Notes under the pieces: generated by a model
The model's database searches: none
Seen by the model: the letters and a program-made list of their open reading frames with translations, nothing else
Told to the model about the DNA's origin: nothing
Assembly (NCBI GenBank): GCA_965246805.1
Contig: CBDFFO010000006.1
Location: 620,001-684,000, forward strand
Direction: 5' to 3'
Length of the DNA stretch: 64,000 bases
Origin: Schlegelella_A sp965246805
GTDB taxonomy: Bacteria; Pseudomonadota; Gammaproteobacteria; Burkholderiales; Burkholderiaceae_C
In this document: in pieces, positions 50,018-57,719 of the stretch
How positions within the stretch are numbered: the first letter of the stretch is position 1
Layout of the letters: every line of letters begins with the position of its first letter
Translations under genes and position numbers: made by a program

Positions 50018-52207
50018 TCAAGACGAGAAGAGACGGATGCGACCGTACAGCTCGGTCGCCCGTCGCGTCGATTCTTCGAGCTCTTCGAGCAGCGGCGCGA
50101 TGTCGGGTGCGGTGCTGCCATCGGCGATGTCCATCGCGGCCAGGCTCGCGTTCGCGAGGATCGCGCCCATCACGTCTTCGCGAAGGCCCGCACTGGTCGG
50201 CGTCGTGTCGTCCCTGGCGGTCCGGTCGACGGCTTGCGAGAGCGAGGCTTCGAGGTGCTGGCGGGCTTCTGCCGCGCGCTTTGAATCGGTGAGGTCGACG
50301 AGGATCAGGAAGAAGCCCAGCACCGAACCATCGCGCGCGGGGACGACCTCGATGCGCACCGAGACGGGCAGGGTCTTGCCCCCTCCGATCATCAGCGCGA
50401 GTTCGCCCCGCCAGGGTTGCCGCTCCTTGCCGAGCGAGGTCAGCACCTGGCCGACCAGAACCGGTTGTGTGAAGAGGTGCGCAAGCTCGTCGGTCGACGG
50501 ATCGACCTTCACCAGTTCGCGCCCGACCAGCGACGAGAACGCGCTGTTCGCGAACAGCGCGCGGCCCTTGGCATCGCCGATCAGTACCGGCTCGACCGAA
50601 CTGCCGACGGTGGTCCTGATCTGGGCGAGCTGGTGCTCGGCGATCAGCAGCCGAACCGCGTTGATCTGCACGATGATGTCGATCAGCGACGCCCCGAAAG
50701 CCCGGCCGAGGGCCAGCTCGCCGTTCGACCACGGCAGCGCGGTGCTGCGAACGATCTCGGACCACGCGGCGAACGAACTACGCGGCGACAGTTCCATCGG
50801 GTTGTTGGCGACCATCGGTTTCGAGGGGTCGCCGGCCCAGGTCACCGTCAACAGCTGCTCCTTGCGGAACCACATCAGATAGTCGGGTCTCGTGGCTGAA
50901 AGCTTCACCGCCAGCACGCCGCTCGCGGTCGGCGTGAGCGAGTCGAGCGCCGGGTTCGCCCGCGCGACGGACGAGCAGTTGAAGATGCCGTCGCTCGCCT
51001 GCCGATCGACCCATTGCAGCAACGCGCGCAGTTCCGCGTTCGACGGTGCTTCGCCGGCGGTCATCAGCTCGCCGTCGTGGAACAGCGCCGCGCCGGTGGC
51101 TTCGAGCGGTTGCAGCACCGTGCGCGGGTTGCGAAAGAGCGCGAGCCGCCAATCACCTTCGGTCGACGTCGCCTCGACGAGCCGCTGCTCGAGTCGGCGC
51201 ACCTGGATCGCGACCTGCGCATGAGCGTAGTTTTCGATCGCGCCGATGCGCGTCGCGATGACCTCGCCGAGCAGGTCGGCCGCCGCGCGCACCGCGAAGC
51301 GCAGGTTGCGCGGACTGTAGTGATGGCACGCGATCAAGCCCCAGAGCCTGCCCTCGCGCACCAGCGAGACCACGAGCGTCGCGGTGACGCCCATGTTCTT
51401 CAGGTACTGCAGATGCAACGGCGACATGCTGCGCAGATGGCACATCGACATGTCGAGCTCGTCGTCGGCGCCGGGCACCCGGCGCGGCAGCAGCGGCGAA
51501 GCCTCGTAGTGCACGTCGACCAGCACACGCAGCCGGTTGCGCAGATAGAGCTCGCGGGCGCGTTGCGGAATGTCGGAGGCCGGGTAGTGGTGACCGAGGA
51601 AGGATTCGAGCCGCGGATCGCGCGCCTCGGCGATGATCTTGCCGTGGCCGTCGGGGTCGAACTTGTAGACCATTACCCGGTCGTAACCGAGCATGTCGCG
51701 AAAGCTCCGCGTCGCGCCATCGGCGAGCGGGCCGATCGCCGACGCGGCACTGATGCGCTGCAACGCGGCGCCGAGCATGCTGCGCAGATCGGGGCCAGAG
51801 ATGTCGACCATGGGGACGCCGGGAAGGGCCGTCGCTATCGGCTCGACCTCGATCAACAACAGGTTGCCGCCGACGCGGTGCATCGTTCCCTCGAAGTCGT
51901 GCGGCTCGCCGGCCACGCCGATCCGGCAGCGCAGTGGCGCCGGCACGGCCAACGATGGAGCCGATGCCACTGAGCGGACCACGCAAGCATGCAGATCGCC
52001 GCCCAGCTCGGCAAGCGGTTGCCGCCACAGCGCTTCGGCATGCACACCGAGCAGCGCCAGCACGTTCTCGCTCGCCTGCACGATGCGCAACTCGGGTTCG
52101 CGTACCGTCAGCATCAGGCCGTGCGGCTGGACCGAGCCCGCGAGGTGGATCAGCTCCCGTTCGCAGTTGGTGAGGTCGGCCTGCCCGAACGCGGGGCTCA
52201 TCTGCAT
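50018..52207 (-). CDS. bphP: Bacteriophytochrome without kinase domain (BphP, PpsR partner)
   Basis: This 729-residue red/far-red photoreceptor has the biliverdin-binding cysteine at residue 15 (DLTNCERELIHLAGSVQPHG) before the PAS domain. The GAF domain has HHYPASDIPQRARELY and LRSMSPLHLQYLKNMGV. In the PHY domain CHHYSPRNLRFAVRA is seen in the GAF-PHY region and the tongue motif reads SPRSSFAAWSEIV. A PAS domain follows (about 515-640), then a two-helix C-terminus (REDVMGAILANASLAAMDIA to ELYGRIRLFSS) without a phospho-accepting histidine or ATPase domain. This PAS plus helical output matches the Rhodopseudomonas BphP1 type that binds PpsR. Its start overlaps the ppsR stop (TGATG). Confidence 0.93.
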   Translation of the reverse strand: MQMSPAFGQADLTNCERELIHLAGSVQPHGLMLTVREPELRIVQASENVLALLGVHAEALWRQPLAELGGDLHACVVRSVASAPSLAVPAPLRCRIGVAGEPHDFEGTMHRVGGNLLLIEVEPIATALPGVPMVDISGPDLRSMLGAALQRISAASAIGPLADGATRSFRDMLGYDRVMVYKFDPDGHGKIIAEARDPRLESFLGHHYPASDIPQRARELYLRNRLRVLVDVHYEASPLLPRRVPGADDELDMSMCHLRSMSPLHLQYLKNMGVTATLVVSLVREGRLWGLIACHHYSPRNLRFAVRAAADLLGEVIATRIGAIENYAHAQVAIQVRRLEQRLVEATSTEGDWRLALFRNPRTVLQPLEATGAALFHDGELMTAGEAPSNAELRALLQWVDRQASDGIFNCSSVARANPALDSLTPTASGVLAVKLSATRPDYLMWFRKEQLLTVTWAGDPSKPMVANNPMELSPRSSFAAWSEIVRSTALPWSNGELALGRAFGASLIDIIVQINAVRLLIAEHQLAQIRTTVGSSVEPVLIGDAKGRALFANSAFSSLVGRELVKVDPSTDELAHLFTQPVLVGQVLTSLGKERQPWRGELALMIGGGKTLPVSVRIEVVPARDGSVLGFFLILVDLTDSKRAAEARQHLEASLSQAVDRTARDDTTPTSAGLREDVMGAILANASLAAMDIADGSTAPDIAPLLEELEESTRRATELYGRIRLFSS

Positions 52208-53631
52208 CAGGCGCCGCCGTTCGGGGCTCGAAGGGTGCGTTGCAGGCGCTCGGTGGCGAGGCCCAGCATGGCCGCGGCCGACGCAATGTCGCCGGCATGT
52301 CGATGCAACGCGACCTCGGCGAAATGTCGCTCGGCCAGCGCCGCCGCCGCACGGACCAGTGCGTCGAGGTTCTGCTCGCCCAGGTGCAGCGCGAGCTCGT
52401 TGATGCCGGCCTGCAGTGAATGCAACGGGACGCCGCCCAACAGGTGATCGGCCGCCGGCGGGTCAACCTCGAAGCGCCCGATCGACCTCATCGTGAAGCC
52501 GATGCATTCCTGGTCGCCTTCCGTCAACAGCGCGGCCGAAATTTCGATCGGCTCCAGCAGCGACCCGCCGGCCACGACCCACGACTCGACATGGCGCGCG
52601 ATGCCGTCGCGCCGCACCTTCGCCATCAGCGCCGCCAGCGGCCAGCCGGCGAGCCGGAGCCAGTTCATCAGCGGCTGGCCGGTCAGCTGCGCCTCGACCG
52701 ACAGGCGTGCGAGCGACAGGAAAGCGCGGTTCGCGAGCAGGATGCGGCCGCTCGAATCGGTGACGACGACGCCATCGCTGGTGTTGTCGACGAGGCGCGA
52801 CATTGTCTCGTTGAGCGCTTGCGAGGGAGGGGCCGACGGCAACGCACGAAGCCGCATCAGGAGCCGCATGTGGCCTTCGGTTCGAAACGGCGTGGCAAGC
52901 AGGCTCGCGCTGGTTGCGATCCCTTGCAAGCGCACACGGATCTCGGCGCTCGCGCCGGTGCCGCAGGCCCGACGCAACAGCTCGTTGACCGCGCCGCGCG
53001 AGTGGTGCTCGAAACCGGCCGACGCGTGGCGACCTTGCAGCGCCTCGGCGGGCAGCTCGAACATCGCGGCGGCGGCCCGGTTGGCTTCGACGATGGTCAG
53101 CGTCTCGCCATCGACGACGACGACCGCGTCGGTCGCCACCTGGAACAGCAGCTGGTAGCGGCTCTCGACCTGGCGCGCTTGCCAATAGCCGCGCTCCAAC
53201 TCCTGCTGCGACTCGACGTAGCGGTCCTGGATCGCGGTGATGGCGCGCAGGTCTCGCCCGACCGCCAGCACCGGGCCGTGATCGCCGAGGCGGATCGCGG
53301 TGTAGGCGATGAGCACGCAGTGGTCGCCACCGAGCGGGTGATTGACTTCGCGGCGGCGCGCGATGCCGGTCTCCGTGAGCTCGCGCAGCAGCTTCTCGAT
53401 CTTGGGCCGCGTGTCGCCGGTGACGGTGTCGACCCATCGCTTGCCGACCCAGCCGTCGGCGCCCGGTGCCACGCCGTCGGCTCCGCCCTGCACGACCACG
53501 TTGCGGATCACGCCGGCCTCGTCGATCACGAGCGCGATGTCGCTGGCCAGCGAGACGAACGTCTTCGCGAGTTCGGGCGCGAGCGACGAGAGCGGGCCTA
53601 GGTCCACGTGGGCGGCCGGTGGCGCGCTCAC
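52207..53631 (-). CDS. ppsR: Photosynthesis gene repressor PpsR/CrtJ
   Basis: The 474-residue regulator has an N-terminal domain, three PAS-like domains (around residues 25-140, 155-275 and 285-400) joined by a Gln/Glu-rich helix (IQDRYVESQQELERGYWQA), and a Fis-type helix-turn-helix at the C-terminus (433-474). PpsR represses bch, crt and puc genes at TGT-N12-ACA sites in air. The recognition helix here (LGLATERLQRTLR) differs from the usual LGLSRQSLYVKLRR, and the redox cysteine that usually lies before the HTH is absent. The start is GTG (53631), overlapping a 12-residue leader frame. It lies directly behind puhE. Confidence 0.88.
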   Translation of the reverse strand: MSAPPAAHVDLGPLSSLAPELAKTFVSLASDIALVIDEAGVIRNVVVQGGADGVAPGADGWVGKRWVDTVTGDTRPKIEKLLRELTETGIARRREVNHPLGGDHCVLIAYTAIRLGDHGPVLAVGRDLRAITAIQDRYVESQQELERGYWQARQVESRYQLLFQVATDAVVVVDGETLTIVEANRAAAAMFELPAEALQGRHASAGFEHHSRGAVNELLRRACGTGASAEIRVRLQGIATSASLLATPFRTEGHMRLLMRLRALPSAPPSQALNETMSRLVDNTSDGVVVTDSSGRILLANRAFLSLARLSVEAQLTGQPLMNWLRLAGWPLAALMAKVRRDGIARHVESWVVAGGSLLEPIEISAALLTEGDQECIGFTMRSIGRFEVDPPAADHLLGGVPLHSLQAGINELALHLGEQNLDALVRAAAALAERHFAEVALHRHAGDIASAAAMLGLATERLQRTLRAPNGGA

Positions 53632-53666
53632 ACGACGGGCCCAGCGGGGATCAGCACGACCATCAT
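53628..53666 (-). other. Possible 12-codon leader frame coupled to ppsR
   Basis: An ATG-ATG start at 53666 opens the frame MMVVLIPAGPVV, whose TGA overlaps the GTG start of ppsR (GTGA). ppsR has no good ribosome-binding site of its own. It may couple translation or simply be chance in a 46-base gap. Confidence 0.3.
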
Positions 53667-53677
53667 GGCCGCGGATT

Positions 53678-54454
53678 CTAGAGAGGCGGGCCAGTGGCTC
53701 GAGAGCGTAAACCCCAGTTCCAAAGCGCCTGCGACGGCAGCGGCAACACCATGAACCAGTGCTCGAGGATGGCCAGGCTGAGCAGCGTGCCGGCGAAGGT
53801 GAGCGCGGTGGCTTCGAAGCGGCTGATGCCGTCGGCCGCGGCCGACTGCCACACCAGCACCGCGAGCCAGCTCGACACCGCCACCGAGACCGGGAACAGC
53901 GCGTTCATCGGCGCGCGCCGGAAGTAGCTTTGCAGATAACGCAGGTGGGTCGGCAGAAAGTCTTCGCTGAGGTTGCGCACGCCGAGGAACACATTCAGCT
54001 TGGCGCTCTGGCGCATGGCCCAGAAGATCATGAAAGCGGTAACGCCGGTCGGGTTGCTGCCATCCCACGTGATGGCGACCACGCTGATGCCGAGCACGAT
54101 CAGCGCGAGCTCGTGGTGCAGCAAGGTCTGCAGCGCGTAGCCGGCGCGCGGCCAGCCGGTCGAGCCAAGCGGCAACGGCACGCGGCGCGGGCCCGTGACG
54201 TAGCCGAGCAGGAAAGCGACCTCCTGCCAGGCCCACACCAGCAGCGTGCACGTGAAAGCGAGGTACGCGCCGGTGATGCGCGTGTCGTCTCGGGTGACCG
54301 CGAGGCCGACCAAGCCGACGCCGAGCAGCACGGTCGCCGCGAGCATGGTCCACGGGTGGGTCCACCGCGGCAGCCCGTTCAGGTAGAGGATCACGCCCGT
54401 GCTGAACCACCACACGAAAAGCGTGTAGAGGACCGGCAGCACGTAGGTCGACAT
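53678..54454 (-). CDS. puhE: Photosynthetic complex assembly protein PuhE
   Basis: The 258-residue membrane protein has about seven hydrophobic segments and the PuhE pattern: LYTLFVWWFSTGVILYLNGLP, AYLAFTCTLLVWAWQEVAFLLGYVTGPRR, LHHELALIVLG, and FWAMRQSAKLNVFLGVRNLSEDFLPTHLRYLQSYF. The family is required for normal reaction-centre/LH1 assembly or pigment regulation. It follows acsF with four bases between. It ends 46 bases before ppsR. Confidence 0.95.
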   Translation of the reverse strand: MSTYVLPVLYTLFVWWFSTGVILYLNGLPRWTHPWTMLAATVLLGVGLVGLAVTRDDTRITGAYLAFTCTLLVWAWQEVAFLLGYVTGPRRVPLPLGSTGWPRAGYALQTLLHHELALIVLGISVVAITWDGSNPTGVTAFMIFWAMRQSAKLNVFLGVRNLSEDFLPTHLRYLQSYFRRAPMNALFPVSVAVSSWLAVLVWQSAAADGISRFEATALTFAGTLLSLAILEHWFMVLPLPSQALWNWGLRSRATGPPL

Positions 54455-54458
54455 GGAC

Positions 54459-55532
54459 CTACCAGGCCGGGCGAAGTCGCGGGTTCTCGGGCAGCGCGTG
54501 GTGGCGTGCCGGCAGTAGGAACAGCTTGAGGAACGTGATGCCGGCCGCGGCAGTGAGACCGAGCCGCTTCAAGCCACCGACGACGCCACCCTTCGCGCGC
54601 GCCGCATCGATCGCGATCGACAGGCGGCGCAGTTTTTCGAGGCCGGCGTGGAAGCGCGGGTCGTCGAGGTTGAGCGTCAGCGGGAACACCTGCCGGGTGA
54701 TTTCCGACGTGATGCGGAAGACCTCGAAGTCGTACGCCGAGGGGTCGAGCCCCATCGCTTTGTGCATCTCGGGCCGCTGGTGATCGCGCACATACATGGT
54801 CGCGAACACGGCGAGCACGAAGAAGCGGATCCAGAGCTTGTTCACGCCGCGCAGCAACTGCGGGTTCGCGCGCAGCAGCAGCGCGAACGCCTCGCCGTGC
54901 CGGAACTCGTCGTTGCACCACAGCTCGAACCACTTGAAGATCGGATGGAAGCAGAGCTCGGGGTGCTTCTCGACCTGCCGATAGATCGCGATGTAGCGCG
55001 CGTAGCCGATCTTCTCGGAGAGGTAAGTCGCGTAGAAGATGAACTTGGGGCGAAAGTAGGTCGTCTTTTTTGCACGTGCCAGGAAGCCGAGATCAACGCC
55101 GATGCCGAAGTCCTTCAGCCACTGGTTGATGAAGCCGGCGTGGCGCGACTCGTCTCGCGCCATGAAGCCGAAGAGCTCCTTCATGTCGGGGTTCTGCACG
55201 CGCTTCTTGATTTCGGCATAGAGCACGCAGCCAGAGAACTCGGAGGTGATCGAGCTGATCAGGAAGTCGGAGAACTCGTCGTGCAGCGCGGGCGGCAGCG
55301 TCGAGTAGTCGGCGCTCATGTCGGCCGGGCGCTGGAAGTGATCGGTGTTGACGTCGGCGCGGAACTCGTTCATCAGCGCCTCCCATTGGGGGCGGATCGC
55401 GTCGACATCGATCTTGTCCATCGCGTCGAAGTCGGTCGTGTAGAAGCGCGGCGTGAGGACCGTGTCTTTCAGCGCCGTGTGCGTCGCTTCGTTGACGGCG
55501 CGATCGGCAGCAGGGTGGGCGAGGGTGCTCAT
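54459..55532 (-). CDS. acsF: Mg-protoporphyrin IX monomethyl ester oxidative cyclase
   Basis: This 357-residue di-iron enzyme uses O2 to form the isocyclic ring of bacteriochlorophyll. Ligand motifs: ITSEFSGCVLYAEIKKR, FMARDESRHAGFINQWL (ExxH) and CNDEFRHGEAFALLL (second ExxH), with TPRFYTTDFDAMD at the N-terminus. Its presence means pigment can be made in air; an anaerobic bchE is not in this window. It lies between puhC and puhE, the arrangement of Rubrivivax and relatives. The leader contains 15-bp repeats. Confidence 0.97.
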   Translation of the reverse strand: MSTLAHPAADRAVNEATHTALKDTVLTPRFYTTDFDAMDKIDVDAIRPQWEALMNEFRADVNTDHFQRPADMSADYSTLPPALHDEFSDFLISSITSEFSGCVLYAEIKKRVQNPDMKELFGFMARDESRHAGFINQWLKDFGIGVDLGFLARAKKTTYFRPKFIFYATYLSEKIGYARYIAIYRQVEKHPELCFHPIFKWFELWCNDEFRHGEAFALLLRANPQLLRGVNKLWIRFFVLAVFATMYVRDHQRPEMHKAMGLDPSAYDFEVFRITSEITRQVFPLTLNLDDPRFHAGLEKLRRLSIAIDAARAKGGVVGGLKRLGLTAAAGITFLKLFLLPARHHALPENPRLRPAW

Positions 55533-55571
55533 GTCGGGTCTCTCTGGTCAGGCGGCATGTGGGTGACTGTC

Positions 55572-55616
55572 GTGCCGGCGAACGCAGTGCAGGCGAATGT
55601 CGTGCAGGCGAACGTC
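55572..55616. repeat. Three 15-bp tandem repeats between puhC and acsF
   Basis: Units GTGCCGGCGAACGCA, GTGCAGGCGAATGTC and GTGCAGGCGAACGTC lie in a row in the 95-base puhC-acsF gap. The second and third differ at one base. No regulator site is recognised in them. Confidence 0.8.
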
Positions 55617-55627
55617 ATGCATGCCAT

Positions 55628-56113
55628 TCAAGGGCGCGTGACATCGCGGATCGGGCCATGGTGGGCCATGAGAGCGGCGAACACCGCGGCGTTGGTCGGG
55701 CCGAACGAGCCGACGTCGACGCGGCGGCCGGTGCCGGGGTCTTCGAGCGTGAGCTTGCCGTCGGCGCGGCCCACCATGCGAAACGGCAGCTCGGGGCCGA
55801 CGCCCTGGCGCTTGCGCTCGCGCGCGAGGCCGCGCATGGTGCCGCGCAGGAAACCGTTGGTGCCGGGCGCGACCGTGTCGACGACGTGCTCGCCACTCTT
55901 GTCGAGCACGACGATGCTGCCGTCGGGCCGGTCTTCGAAACGAAACTCGCGCACCTCGACGGCCGGCGCATCCGGCTCGTGCATCGCGCCGAAGCCGGTG
56001 GTGCGCACGGCCGCAACTGCGATCAACGAGCCGACGACGAGCGCGCCCGCCGCGAACAGCGGCGCGCGCATGAAATGGGAGGGGCCGGCGGCGGTGCTGT
56101 CCATGGTCGTCAT
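55628..56113 (-). CDS. puhC: Photosynthetic complex assembly protein PuhC
   Basis: The 161-residue protein has one N-terminal membrane helix (PLFAAGALVVGSLIAVAAVR) and a soluble domain with the PuhC pattern: REFRFEDRPDGSIVVLD, NGFLRGTMRGLARERKRQGVGPELPFRMVGRADGKLTLEDPGTGRRVDVGSFGPTNAAVFA. It aids assembly of the reaction centre-LH1 complex. The ATG at 56113 overlaps the puhB stop. Confidence 0.95.
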   Translation of the reverse strand: MTTMDSTAAGPSHFMRAPLFAAGALVVGSLIAVAAVRTTGFGAMHEPDAPAVEVREFRFEDRPDGSIVVLDKSGEHVVDTVAPGTNGFLRGTMRGLARERKRQGVGPELPFRMVGRADGKLTLEDPGTGRRVDVGSFGPTNAAVFAALMAHHGPIRDVTRP

Positions 56114-56913
56114 GCCGCGAGTGCTTGCCGGCCGGAGTCGGCGGCCGGATGACTGGCCCCCTCTCCCGCTTGGCGGGAGAGGGTTGGGGCGAGGGTCAGC
56201 GCGGTGCTCGCCAGTACCTCGCGAGCACCCTCACCCCGGCCCTCTCCCGCGAGCGGGAGAGGGGGCAAGGCGATGGGTGCCGGTGCGGTCGTGGCGACTC
56301 GTGCTGCCCTGATCGGCAGCTCCACATCGGCGAGCGCCGTCGCGAGCAGCTGCGCGACCGCCTGTGCGTCGGGCAGGGCGCGAAGCATCGGCTCGGTGTG
56401 CGCGAGCTTCCACGGTCGCGCGTGCGGCCACAGGTGCACGTAGGCGATGTGATCGGTGTCGGCGAGCGACAGCGTGATGTCGCCGCTGCCGTCGGCCTTG
56501 GCACGCAGTGCGGCTGCGGAGATCTTCGAAAAGGGAAAGTTGAAGGTGATGCTCAAGACGACGCCGATGCGCATCACGACGCGTTTGTCGGTGATCGTGT
56601 AGACGCTGGTACGCGCGACGAGCCAGCCCATCAGCGTGAGCGCGGCGATCGCCATCACCGCGAGCGGCAGCAACCAGGTCATCGCGACCGCCGCATCCAC
56701 GGCGCCACCGCCATTGGCGAGCACGTTCACGCCACGCCACACGATGAGCACCGCGAAGTAGATCGAGAGCATGCGCGTGTGCATCGCCTCGCGCGCCATC
56801 AGGCGCCACGCCGGTGCGCCTTGCCAGACGATGCGCTCGTTCGCGGGCAGCGCTTGCGGCAGGCCGCGCTCGGCCTCGAACTCGTGCTCCGGCCCCGTGT
56901 CGTAAGCGATCAC
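56110..56913 (-). CDS. puhB: Photosynthetic complex assembly protein PuhB, with C-terminal extension
   Basis: The 267-residue membrane protein has two or three helices (MLSIYFAVLIVWRGVNVL, AVAMTWLLPLAVMAIAALTLMGWL) and a PH-like domain (YTITDKRVVMRIGVVLSITFNFPFSKISAA, LADTDHIAYVHLWPHARPWKLAHTEPMLRAL). PuhB helps build the reaction centre. The family domain ends near residue 215. The last 50 residues come from an inserted palindromic repeat (PPLPLAGEGRGEGAR and ALTLAPTLSRQAGEGAS). The GTG at 56913 overlaps the puhA stop. Confidence 0.93.
   Translation of the reverse strand: MIAYDTGPEHEFEAERGLPQALPANERIVWQGAPAWRLMAREAMHTRMLSIYFAVLIVWRGVNVLANGGGAVDAAVAMTWLLPLAVMAIAALTLMGWLVARTSVYTITDKRVVMRIGVVLSITFNFPFSKISAAALRAKADGSGDITLSLADTDHIAYVHLWPHARPWKLAHTEPMLRALPDAQAVAQLLATALADVELPIRAARVATTAPAPIALPPLPLAGEGRGEGAREVLASTALTLAPTLSRQAGEGASHPAADSGRQALAA
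56155..56268. repeat. REP/BIME-like inverted repeat pair inside puhB
   Basis: Two copies of a GC-rich palindromic unit face each other. The left one has an 11-base-pair stem (CCCTCTCCCGC, 56159-56169, with 56173-56183). The right one has the same stem (56240-56250 with 56253-56263). Each is flanked by TTGGGGCGAGGGT or its variant GGGGTGAGGGT in inverted order. Such units are common between genes in proteobacteria; this pair lies in the 3' end of puhB, in frame, just before puhC. Confidence 0.85.
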
Positions 56914-57683
56914 AGCAGCGGCTCCTGGCGTTGCGGCGTGGCGTAGAGCGTGCCGCCGCCGTAGTAGCCCATGATCTTGTCTTCTTCGAGCAGCGTGACC
57001 GCATCGGGGTTGCGCGTGCCGGGCACGTCGGCGAACTGGCTCGCGAGGATCGAACGAACCTTGACGCTTTTCGAACCGATGCGCGAGAAATTCACCGGCA
57101 GCAACACGGAACGCGCGCCGGCGGGCGTCGGCACCGCGACTTCGAGGTAGCGGAAGATCACCTCGGCACGATCGACCCAAAGGTCGGTGACCGTGCCCGC
57201 GACAGCACCGTCGAAGCCGATGACGGGCAGGCCGCGTGGGTCGGGGTCGTGCGACGAGACCTCGAAGGTCGGCGCGCTGCGCAGCGGCACGATGCGCAGA
57301 TCGCCCTCCACGGTCGTGTCGGCAATGTCCGCGCGATCGGAATACGAACCCGGGCCCACCGCCGCGAGCATCGGGTTGCCGATCGGCTCGAGCGGCGAGC
57401 CGAGATGGTTCACGCTCGGTGAACCTCCGAGCACCTGGTGCGACTCGCGGAAGTTCGGCGCCATCACGGTCCGGCCATCGCGCAGCAGGAAGGTCTTCGG
57501 GCTGGGAACGGCCGGAAAGCCTTGCACCGAAATGCGGCCGCCCGACCGGTCCGACTCGAGCGGATAGCCCTCGCGTTTGTCTTCGCGGTGCAGGTAATAG
57601 ATGAGGCCGGCGAAGAAGATCCAGAACGCGTACAGCGCGATCTGCGCGACGTCGATGTATTGGGTGATGGCTCCGGTTCCCAT
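56910..57683 (-). CDS. puhA: Photosynthetic reaction centre subunit H
   Basis: The 257-residue H subunit caps the L/M dimer on the cytoplasmic side and guides protons to QB. The single N-terminal helix is YIDVAQIALYAFWIFFAGLIYYLHREDKREGYPLE. The globular part has PKTFLLRDGRTVMAPN, GNPMLAAVGPGSYSDRAD, DLWVDRAEVIFRYLEV and LLEEDKIMGYYGGGTLYATP. The genes for L, M and LH1 (puf) are not in the window. It is linked to puhB by a GTGA overlap. Confidence 0.98.
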   Translation of the reverse strand: MGTGAITQYIDVAQIALYAFWIFFAGLIYYLHREDKREGYPLESDRSGGRISVQGFPAVPSPKTFLLRDGRTVMAPNFRESHQVLGGSPSVNHLGSPLEPIGNPMLAAVGPGSYSDRADIADTTVEGDLRIVPLRSAPTFEVSSHDPDPRGLPVIGFDGAVAGTVTDLWVDRAEVIFRYLEVAVPTPAGARSVLLPVNFSRIGSKSVKVRSILASQFADVPGTRNPDAVTLLEEDKIMGYYGGGTLYATPQRQEPLL

Positions 57684-57719
57684 GGGTGGCTCCTGGCTGG
57701 GTGGGGGTGTCGCGACGGA

